Shown in pieces: positions 1 through 5,361 of a stretch of 6,101 nucleotides of DNA; position 1 is the first letter of the stretch, and the number at the start of each line of letters is the position of its first letter. Made by a program: the position numbers and the translations under genes. The stretch is from Steroidobacteraceae bacterium. Its GTDB lineage: Bacteria > Pseudomonadota > Gammaproteobacteria > Steroidobacterales > Steroidobacteraceae. The notes beneath the pieces were generated by a model. The model did not search any database. It had not been told where the DNA came from and saw nothing but the letters and a program-made list of their open reading frames with translations. The stretch spans positions 1 through 6,101 of the forward strand of contig JALRHE010000028.1 of the NCBI GenBank assembly GCA_023253235.1, in the 5' to 3' direction.

Positions 1-726
1 GTCTTCGTACGCGCCGTCGAATCGCCGCGTAACGAGGGTTACCGGGCACTCACCAGCTTCGGCTGGAACGCCATCGAAATCGTGGTCGACGATCCGGACG
101 CCTTGTTCGAATCGATGCGCGGCTCGCCGTTTCGCGTCATCGGCGAACCGAAGCCCCTCGCCACCATCCCGTCGATCCGCGCCTTTCAGGTCGTGGGAAA
201 CGACGAGGAAGTGCTGTATCTGACGGCGGAAACCGGTGACCGCTCACGCTCGGTGTTGCCCGATCCGAAAGGCCGTATCGGGCGCATCTTCATCATGGTG
301 CTCGCAGCGACCAACCCTCGAGCCACGCTCGATTGGTACGCCGAGCGTTTCGCACTTCAGCCGGGCGCACTACGAGCGCGTCCCAATCCGATGATCAACC
401 GGGCCCAGAGCATCGATGCGGAAACATCTCTGCCCATCGCCACCGCTCGCCTTGCCGAGCACGGCAACCTGATCGAGTTCGACGGCTATTCGGCTAATGC
501 CATCACCCGACCGGTGGCGGCGGGCGAGCTGCCACCGGGCGTCGCCATGACCAGCTTCGCAGTCCGCGATCTCGATGCCATTGAGGTTGAGTGGATCACG
601 CCACCCGCTCGACACCCGAGCGCCGCCTACAAAGGGCGCCGAGCCGCGACCACCCGCGGTCCCGACGGCGAACTGATCGAGTTGATCGAATCGGCGCCGA
701 GTGAATCGGCACCGCTTCTACCCTAA
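1..726 (+). CDS. VOC (glyoxalase/extradiol dioxygenase superfold) protein, 5'-truncated by window edge
   Basis: The reading frame is open from base 1 to a TAA at 724-726 (241 residues visible), so the true start lies upstream; the GTG at 82 is only an internal valine codon. Two VOC-like modules can be seen. The tail of a first runs over about residues 17-80 (a strand IEIVV at 25-29, a helix DALFESM, and LYLTAETG near the end). A second starts near residue 92 (RIFIMVLAATNPRATLDWYAERF), with LIEFDGY in its middle and the classic VOC ending GPDGELIELIE near residues 220-230. The glutamates of that ending sit where VOC enzymes commonly place a metal ligand. Such tandem proteins include glyoxalases, ring-cleaving dioxygenases and thiol-resistance proteins, and the substrate cannot be inferred here. 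Its stop interlocks with that of the convergent TPR-ASCH gene, leaving no room for a terminator. Confidence 0.85.
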   Translation, partial: VFVRAVESPRNEGYRALTSFGWNAIEIVVDDPDALFESMRGSPFRVIGEPKPLATIPSIRAFQVVGNDEEVLYLTAETGDRSRSVLPDPKGRIGRIFIMVLAATNPRATLDWYAERFALQPGALRARPNPMINRAQSIDAETSLPIATARLAEHGNLIEFDGYSANAITRPVAAGELPPGVAMTSFAVRDLDAIEVEWITPPARHPSAAYKGRRAATTRGPDGELIELIESAPSESAPLLP

Positions 727-1772
727 CGACAGACCACTTCGAACTTCTCGAGCGTCACCGGCATGTCGGCAGACCAGACTTTGCCGATCGGTGCCAACGT
801 GCGATTGAAGAAATCGCGGTGCACTTTCTGCCACGCGTCGAGGGGACGCACGGGCTTGCCCTCGTAGCGTGAATCCTCTTCGGTGACTTGATTGAACGGC
901 TTGGTCTGCAGCGACGTCGTGCGCAGCACGCCAGCCGGCTCGCCCTTGCCGTTCAACAGCACGGCATAAGCGCCCTCGTAAGGCCTACGGTCAGGATCAC
1001 GCCCGTACGACCAGGGCGTAGTGGCCGTGACCGTCTTCTCACCGCTCAAAATCAGCGCGGTCAGTGCATTGGTCATCGACTCGGTATCACCGAAACGACG
1101 AACTCGCCACGGCTCATCGGCCGGCAGACCGAGCGAAGTTCGGCAACGTTGCCAGCTCGAGCGCGCGGCCTCTGAGGGACGATTTTTCAAGCCTTCGTTG
1201 AAATCTTCGACGAACAGATTTTCGTACACGCTCTTGGAATCTTTGGCGATGCCATCGACGAAACTGCGTAGCTCGGCATCGGTGGCGACATTGGCACAAC
1301 CGGCAAAACGCTGCTGCAGTGTGAAGCGAACGTATTGCACTCGCGCGGCTTGTCGACCTGCCGTCGCTGCTTGCCGCCAATATTGTTCGGCCAGACAGAT
1401 GTCCGTCGGCGCAAACGGTCGTTGTCGCGCGATGAAGGTCGCAAAGATGTACTGCGCCTGGATGTGCCCAGCGTCGGCAGCGCGCTTCATCTCGGCCACC
1501 GCTCGCTCGTTCTGATTGGTATAGAACAGCACACGAGCGAGTTGATAACGAGCACGCGGATCACTCGGGTTGGCGACGAGCGCCTGCTCGCAGGCCGCAA
1601 TCGCTTTCGGGTAATCGATGTCGTTCTGGTGCACGCCAGGCGTGACCTTCTGCGGGTCTTCGGGGTGCGCCGCCAAGCGATCACACTCCGTGATCACCGT
1701 GTCGGCTTTCGCCGGCGATATCAGCAACGCGACTCCCACGACGGAAGCGATCAATTTCAATGCGAATGTCAT
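723..1772 (-). CDS. Exported Sel1/TPR-repeat protein with C-terminal ASCH domain
   Basis: This encodes 349 aa from the ATG at 1772-1770, with a G-rich, weak Shine-Dalgarno-like stretch (1778-1782) 5 nt upstream. A TTG seven codons further up is possible, but it would put VHSGVY ahead of the signal peptide. Residues 1-23 look like a Sec signal peptide: a short basic n-region, the core LIASVVGVALLIS, then PAKA before Asp24. Residues about 57-150 form TPR/Sel1-like helical repeats (AIAACEQALVANPSDPRARY; AVAEMKRAADAGHIQAQY; AEQYWRQAATAGRQAARVQY). Residues about 222-349 match an ASCH domain: LILSGEKTVTA at 240-250, then VLLNGKGEPAGVLRTTSL, KPFNQV, WQKVHRDFF and DMPVTLEKFEVV at the end. ASCH is a PUA-like fold linked to RNA or modified-nucleoside binding; E. 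coli YqfB hydrolyses N4-acetylcytidine. An ASCH domain behind a signal peptide is odd. Six cysteines (30, 61, 126, 159, 210, 348) would allow disulfides. It is the last gene of the minus-strand cluster, 31 nt after the acyltransferase. The substrate is unknown. Confidence 0.85.
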   Translation of the reverse strand: MTFALKLIASVVGVALLISPAKADTVITECDRLAAHPEDPQKVTPGVHQNDIDYPKAIAACEQALVANPSDPRARYQLARVLFYTNQNERAVAEMKRAADAGHIQAQYIFATFIARQRPFAPTDICLAEQYWRQAATAGRQAARVQYVRFTLQQRFAGCANVATDAELRSFVDGIAKDSKSVYENLFVEDFNEGLKNRPSEAARSSWQRCRTSLGLPADEPWRVRRFGDTESMTNALTALILSGEKTVTATTPWSYGRDPDRRPYEGAYAVLLNGKGEPAGVLRTTSLQTKPFNQVTEEDSRYEGKPVRPLDAWQKVHRDFFNRTLAPIGKVWSADMPVTLEKFEVVCR

Positions 1773-1803
1773 GTAAACCCCCGAATGTACCAACGCGAGA
1801 ATC

Positions 1804-2928
1804 TTACACTCGCCAATACCAACCCCGTTGGTTGAAATACCGAACCAGTAACCAATACAGCCACAGCTGGGTCACTGCGAAGAGTAACGAGGCCAACGGC
1901 GGGTCGAACCACGGTGCGTAGAGCTGTCGGTACGCATAGCGCAGCGGCGTCGAACCGTCGGGCAGCAGTACCAAGTTCAGAAAGCGCGGCAGTAAGCCGC
2001 TCAACGTAAAGATCAGTAAGGCATTACGCCCGAAATCCGTGCAGACGGATCCGACGAATGACCTGCTGCTGAACGCGAGCCATGGCCGCAGCAAAGCCAC
2101 GCAGGCCAGCGCCAACGCACTCGTCAATAAAACGTAGGAAGGCGTCCAGAGTTTTTTGTTGATTGGCAGCACGGTCGACCACCATTGCGCCGCCAGGAAC
2201 AATACGACCGCAGTCGCCATGAGCGCCCACGGCAGATCGTCGGCCTGCGAGCGCTGCGCCAACCAGCGTCCTGCGACATATCCGATCAAGACTTGGGCGA
2301 TCGCAGGAATCGTACTCGCCAAGCCTTCGGGGTCGAACGGCACCCCTTCACCTTGGTACAAGTGCGACGCCCCGAGCACCAGCCGATCGACGGATGTGCC
2401 AAAGAAACCTTCGAGTGAGTACGCATCCGCACTCGTCGCCAGAGCGACACAGGCCCACCAGTATCCGAGCAACAGAACTACGATCGCCGCGACAGCCGCG
2501 CGGACGTCACCCCAGCCGACGATCAGCGCTGCGATACCGAAAGACAGAGCGATACGCTGTAGCACACCCATGATGCGCAGCGCATCGATATCGCGCAGCA
2601 CCAACTGACCGACTTCGTCCCAACGCACGAACGGACTTGCATTGATCAATAAACCGATCGCAAAAATCGCCAAGGTGCGACGCAAGACCCGACTGCCATA
2701 GGCCGTCATGCCTGCGGCTCGCAGCGCAGGCAAGGTCAACGCCATCGAATAACCCACGGCGAACAAGAAGAACGGGAACACCAGATCGGTCAGCGTCCAG
2801 CCGTGCCACGCGGCATGCGCTAGAGGCGAGTAGAGATGATCCCAACTGCCGGGATTGTTGACGAGGATCATCAGGGCGACCGTCGCCCCACGAAAGACGT
2901 CGAGCGAACGGTCGCGAGCGCGAATCAA
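1804..2928 (-). CDS. Membrane acyltransferase of the heparan-alpha-glucosaminide N-acetyltransferase (HGSNAT)/DUF5009 family
   Basis: This is a 374-aa, very hydrophobic protein with roughly ten predicted membrane segments. Family signatures appear in order: RSLDVFRG (7-14), LAHAAWHGWTLTDLVFPFFLF (36-56), RIMGVLQR (118-125), FDPEG (198-202), PINKKLWTPSYVL (255-267) and GRNALLIF (300-307). His38 in the HAAW motif aligns with the active-site histidine of human HGSNAT. That enzyme passes an acetyl group from cytosolic acetyl-CoA across the membrane to a terminal glucosamine. Bacterial relatives, including NagX-type proteins, are tied to amino-sugar metabolism, and the acceptor here is unknown. 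The start is TTG at 2928: there is an in-frame UGA upstream, no ATG or GTG between, and the next ATG (Met20) would remove the conserved RSLDVFRG. No well-spaced Shine-Dalgarno is seen (GAAGG is 14 nt away). The start lies 4 nt after the lipoprotein stop, inside a hairpin, so translation is probably coupled. The TAA stop is 31 nt before the TPR-ASCH start. Confidence 0.9.
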   Translation of the reverse strand: MIRARDRSLDVFRGATVALMILVNNPGSWDHLYSPLAHAAWHGWTLTDLVFPFFLFAVGYSMALTLPALRAAGMTAYGSRVLRRTLAIFAIGLLINASPFVRWDEVGQLVLRDIDALRIMGVLQRIALSFGIAALIVGWGDVRAAVAAIVVLLLGYWWACVALATSADAYSLEGFFGTSVDRLVLGASHLYQGEGVPFDPEGLASTIPAIAQVLIGYVAGRWLAQRSQADDLPWALMATAVVLFLAAQWWSTVLPINKKLWTPSYVLLTSALALACVALLRPWLAFSSRSFVGSVCTDFGRNALLIFTLSGLLPRFLNLVLLPDGSTPLRYAYRQLYAPWFDPPLASLLFAVTQLWLYWLLVRYFNQRGWYWRV

Positions 2929-2943
2929 TCGATCAATTCGCGC
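2918..2943 (-). promoter_or_regulatory. Hairpin containing stop and start codons at the lipoprotein/acyltransferase junction
   Basis: Perfect 8-bp arms (GCGCGAAT at 2918-2925 and ATTCGCGC at 2936-2943 on +) are symmetric about ATCGAT at 2928-2933. In the minus-strand mRNA the two remaining positions pair as U-G and G-U wobbles; on the plus strand they would be C-A mismatches. This gives an 11-bp stem with a 4-nt loop. The lipoprotein UGA (2935-2933) and the acyltransferase UUG start (2928-2926) both lie in it. Inference: the start is masked until a ribosome finishing the lipoprotein opens the stem. Confidence 0.5.
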
Positions 2944-3397
2944 CTTCGCGCGGCGTCACCAAAATCGTGACCAAGGTTCCGGACAAGGCCGAACCTTCGA
3001 TCATCACCGTCGCGACCCGCTCGCCGCGTGCGAAGGTCAAACCACTGGTCTTGCCTTGCAAAGCGGTGATCAGGTTCCAGCCCGAACCATTCAAGGTGCG
3101 GAAGAAATGGTTGTAGGTGTCGACGGGTGAGAGCGTGGTGCGCAGTACCACGCGCCCCAACCAGCGCGTGTCGGTGCCCACGACCAAAGTGCTCGCGTCG
3201 TCCAACTTCGAGCCCGCCGGCAGCGTGAAATCACCGAGCTGCAGCAGCTTAGGCTCTTTCGTCGCACTGGTCGCGGTGGCCGCTGTCGAACCCGAGGTCG
3301 ACGCCTTGGTTGCAGCCTGACGCTGAAACGGCGAGGAACCCGATTCGCACCCGACGAGCGCCAGGGTGGCCATCGACATCACGAACCACTTGTACAT
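2933..3397 (-). CDS. Putative outer-membrane lipoprotein, unknown function
   Basis: This encodes 154 aa. The ATG at 3397-3395 is chosen over an alternative nine codons upstream because AGGAGA (3404-3409) is ideally placed and the signal peptide then has a normal length. Residues 1-16 (MYKWFVMSMATLALVG) are a lipoprotein signal with lipobox LVGC, and Cys17 is the predicted lipidation site. Position +2 is Glu rather than Asp, which favours outer-membrane sorting. Residues about 18-48 are a Ser/Thr/Ala-rich flexible linker. Residues about 50-150 form a compact alpha/beta-looking domain (LGDFTLPAGSKLDD, VVGTDTRWLGRVVLRTTLSPVDTYNHFFRTLNGSGWNLI, RVATVMIEG, LVTILVTPRE). I do not recognise a named family and assign no function. 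It heads the minus-strand cluster, with its stop 4 nt from the acyltransferase start, and is transcribed divergently from the HtrA-like protease. Confidence 0.85.
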   Translation of the reverse strand: MYKWFVMSMATLALVGCESGSSPFQRQAATKASTSGSTAATATSATKEPKLLQLGDFTLPAGSKLDDASTLVVGTDTRWLGRVVLRTTLSPVDTYNHFFRTLNGSGWNLITALQGKTSGLTFARGERVATVMIEGSALSGTLVTILVTPREGAN

Positions 3398-3403
3398 ATT
3401 CGA

Positions 3404-3409
3404 TCTCCT
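3404..3409 (-). promoter_or_regulatory. Ribosome binding site AGGAGA of the lipoprotein gene
   Basis: The minus strand reads AGGAGA, ending 6 nt before the ATG at 3397. This near-consensus site decides the start in favour of 3397 over the in-frame codon at 3424, which would place extra polar residues before the lipoprotein signal. Confidence 0.75.
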
Positions 3410-3422
3410 GTAGAGAGCGTCC

Positions 3423-3452
3423 ATTATGCGCCCCTGCGGATCAACCGTTGAA
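3423..3452 (-). promoter_or_regulatory. Candidate sigma-70-type promoter for the minus-strand operon
   Basis: On the minus strand a CATAAT box (3428-3423, one mismatch to TATAAT) lies 18 bp downstream of a poor -35-like TTCAAC (3452-3447). Transcription would begin near 3416, leaving a leader of about 20 nt that contains the AGGAGA site. It lies in the 71-bp divergent gap, where a promoter is expected. The -35 match is weak. Confidence 0.3.
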
Positions 3453-3468
3453 GCGGCAAACGGCGATA

Positions 3469-4773
3469 ATGCCTGCCATGCAAATCTTCACCACGCGTTG
3501 GATTGTCACCCTGATTTTGTTGTCGATCTCGACGGTCGCACGCGCCGACGAGGCTGCCGAGGCGGCTTTCGTAGCGGCAGCGGGCTACACCGTCAAACTC
3601 ACCGTCACCTCCGAATTCGGCTTCATCGAGAGCGAACCGGGTAGTTGGCGTGGCGCCGGTTTTCTCGTCGATCGGCAACGCGGTTGGGTGCTGACCAATG
3701 CGCACGTAGCCGGTTATGTCCCGGCCCTCATCGAGGCGCAGTTCCGTGGGGGCAAGAACATTCCAACCAAAGCGCTCTTCGTGGACAACCTGCAAGACAT
3801 CGCCGTGCTCGAGATACCGACCGCGTCGATTCCGGCCGAGGCCATCGAAGCGCCTCTGGCCTGTGAGGGATTACCCGGCGTCGGTGCAGACCTCGGCACT
3901 TTCGGGCACCCACTCGGTTATGCGTTCACCGCCACCCGCGGCATCATGGCCGGCGTCTCGCGCTCTAACGGTTATCCGATGATCCAGACGGATGCGCCCA
4001 TCAGTCCGGGCAATTCCGGCGGTCCGCTGATCGATCTCGGCACCGGTCGTGTGATCGGTATCAACACGGCCTCACTCGGCGACCGTCGCTCCCAGAACAT
4101 GAACTTTGCCGTGATGATGCCGCATGCGTGCCGCGTCCTCGAACTGCTGCGCGCCGGTCGCAGCGCGACCGTGCCGCGTATTGCGACAGCCTTCGCCGTC
4201 GACGAGAGCGACATCGAAACGCTGATCGTCGCCGATCCTCCAGCCACACCCGACGGCTTCGACTTGCAGCGCGGCGATGAAATTTTGGGCTTGGCCGGCT
4301 CCGATCGACATTATCTGGCCGTATCGGATCTGCTGATCGATCTGCGCGGACGCTACGGCAAAACGCCGCTGCAAGTTCAACGTGGTGATCGCGAACTGGT
4401 CATCGAAGCCAATCTCGTCCCCAGCATCCAATACCTCGATCGTCGCGGCCTGCGAATCAGTGGCGTCGTGTTCGCCCCCCGCTTGATGTACGAGGTTGCC
4501 TCGACCGATGAAGCGGGCGTCCTGCTCGTGCATCACATCGAACCCGGTTCACAAGGCGAGCTGCGCAGTATCGAGTACGGTCAGGAGGTCGTCAGCGTGA
4601 ACGGCAAGGCCATCTCGAGTCTCTCTCAACTGGTGCAGATCGCAGAACAAGCGCGAAAGGCGGGTCAGGATCTGCGACTCATTCTGCGGCGCATGACCGA
4701 GGACGACTACGTTTCGGCGAGCTACCAGGTCCGCGATCTACCGGTCGACGAGATTGCCTGGCATCCCAACTGA
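3469..4773 (+). CDS. Secreted HtrA/DegP-like serine protease with two PDZ-like domains
   Basis: This encodes 434 aa from ATG 3469; an in-frame ATG at 3478 (residue 4) is an equally good start. Neither has a strong Shine-Dalgarno. A signal peptide covers about residues 1-26: TTR, then the core WIVTLILLSISTV, then ARA before Asp27. The trypsin-like domain (about 35-225) keeps a complete triad: His79 in LTNAHV, Asp110 in NLQDIAVLEI and Ser183 in SPGNSGGPL, followed by GRVIGINTA. Two PDZ-like regions follow, about 236-316 (FDLQRGDEILGL, DLLIDLRGRYGKTPLQVQRG) and about 326-420 (LLVHHIEPGSQGELRSIEYGQEVVSVNGKAISSLSQLV). The plan of signal, protease and two PDZ domains is that of DegP/DegQ, periplasmic proteases and chaperones for misfolded envelope proteins. 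Sequence is diverged enough that I do not assign degP or degQ. Extending the frame up to 3310 is implausible because that would overlap the lipoprotein gene and bury the signal peptide. Confidence 0.92.
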   Translation: MPAMQIFTTRWIVTLILLSISTVARADEAAEAAFVAAAGYTVKLTVTSEFGFIESEPGSWRGAGFLVDRQRGWVLTNAHVAGYVPALIEAQFRGGKNIPTKALFVDNLQDIAVLEIPTASIPAEAIEAPLACEGLPGVGADLGTFGHPLGYAFTATRGIMAGVSRSNGYPMIQTDAPISPGNSGGPLIDLGTGRVIGINTASLGDRRSQNMNFAVMMPHACRVLELLRAGRSATVPRIATAFAVDESDIETLIVADPPATPDGFDLQRGDEILGLAGSDRHYLAVSDLLIDLRGRYGKTPLQVQRGDRELVIEANLVPSIQYLDRRGLRISGVVFAPRLMYEVASTDEAGVLLVHHIEPGSQGELRSIEYGQEVVSVNGKAISSLSQLVQIAEQARKAGQDLRLILRRMTEDDYVSASYQVRDLPVDEIAWHPN

Positions 4774-4826
4774 GATGGCAAGCGGCCCCCTCCTTAGGTA
4801 GAGTCCGGGCATCCCGGTTCGACGAC

Positions 4827-4832
4827 AAAGGA
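4827..4832 (+). promoter_or_regulatory. Ribosome binding site AAAGGA of the peroxiredoxin gene
   Basis: AAAGGA lies 7 nt upstream of ATG 4840 and supports that start. The peroxiredoxin is therefore translated from its own initiation site. Confidence 0.65.
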
Positions 4833-4839
4833 CGTTGCC

Positions 4840-5361
4840 ATGATCCGAGTTCTCACGACCCTGTTCTTCGCTCTCGCCGCCAGTCTCGCGCTGGCCATAC
4901 CCAAGGCAGGCGACCCCGCTCCCGCCTTCAAGCTGCAAGATCAAACCGGCGCTTGGCGCTCTTTGGAAGACTACCGCGGCAAATGGGTCGTGCTGTATTT
5001 CTACCCAAAGGACAACACGCCGGGTTGCACCACCCAAGCCTGTGAATTGCGTGACGACATCTTCGCCTTTCGCCGTGCGAACGCCGTGATCCTCGGTGTC
5101 AGCGTCGATGCCGTCGACTCGAAAGAAGCCTTCGCCAAAGAACACAGCCTGCCCTTCCCGGTGCTGTCGGACAGCAAGACGACTGTCACCAAGGCTTACG
5201 GCTCGCTGACCAGTTATCCGCAATACAAGTTGTTCGATATCGCGCGGCGCGACACCTTCATCATCGACCCGCAGGGCCGCATCGCCAAGCGCTTCGATAA
5301 CGTCAACCCGGATGGGCACTCGAAGATGGTGCTCGCGGAACTGACGAAGCTGCAACAGTAA
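4840..5361 (+). CDS. Periplasmic PrxQ/BCP-type thiol peroxidase (peroxiredoxin)
   Basis: This encodes 173 aa from the ATG at 4840, with AAAGGA (4827-4832) 7 nt upstream. Residues 1-19 (MIRVLTTLFFALAASLALA) form a short signal peptide with an ALA cleavage site, unlike cytosolic E. coli Bcp. The mature part is a full thioredoxin-fold peroxiredoxin: GDPAPAFKLQDQTG, WVVLYFYPKDNTPGCTTQACELRD, GVSVD, LPFPVLSD and RDTFIIDPQGRI. Thr60 and Cys63 (peroxidatic) lie in the TPGC motif. Cys68, five residues on, is the resolving cysteine expected in the PrxQ subgroup that forms an intramolecular disulfide. Arg136 before DTFIID is the conserved active-site arginine. It would reduce hydrogen peroxide and organic peroxides, with a thiol donor not encoded here. 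It lies 66 bp after the protease gene on the same strand, and its last 59 bp are antisense to the 3' end of the flippase-like gene. Confidence 0.93.
   Translation: MIRVLTTLFFALAASLALAIPKAGDPAPAFKLQDQTGAWRSLEDYRGKWVVLYFYPKDNTPGCTTQACELRDDIFAFRRANAVILGVSVDAVDSKEAFAKEHSLPFPVLSDSKTTVTKAYGSLTSYPQYKLFDIARRDTFIIDPQGRIAKRFDNVNPDGHSKMVLAELTKLQQ

Noticed and set aside
1773..1803. Possible promoter or terminator between the acyltransferase and TPR-ASCH genes
   Set aside because: The gap is 31 bp and I see neither a hairpin with a T-run nor a convincing -35/-10 pair; it reads as an intra-operon spacer.
1335..1835. 166-codon plus-strand open frame across the TPR-ASCH gene
   Set aside because: Its arginine-rich composition is typical of an off-frame GC reading; it lies opposite a gene with recognisable repeats and signal peptide.
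2709..2732. Perfect 8-bp inverted repeat (TGCCTGCG / CGCAGGCA) inside the acyltransferase gene
   Set aside because: It lies in a coding loop rich in Ala/Arg codons; without a junction or a tract of U nearby it is plausibly chance at this base composition.
3310..3468. 53-codon N-terminal extension of the protease
   Set aside because: It would overlap the lipoprotein gene and its ribosome binding site and place about 53 residues before a clean signal peptide.
4805..4817. CCGGG-CAT-CCCGG hairpin between the protease and peroxiredoxin genes as a terminator
   Set aside because: The stem is only 5 bp with a 3-nt loop and is followed by TTCG rather than a T-run; it is too weak to call.
4738..5355. 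Long (205-codon) open frame on the minus strand opposite the peroxiredoxin gene
   Set aside because: It is an antisense shadow in GC-rich DNA with no recognisable motif and a charged low-quality composition; the plus-strand peroxiredoxin is unmistakable.
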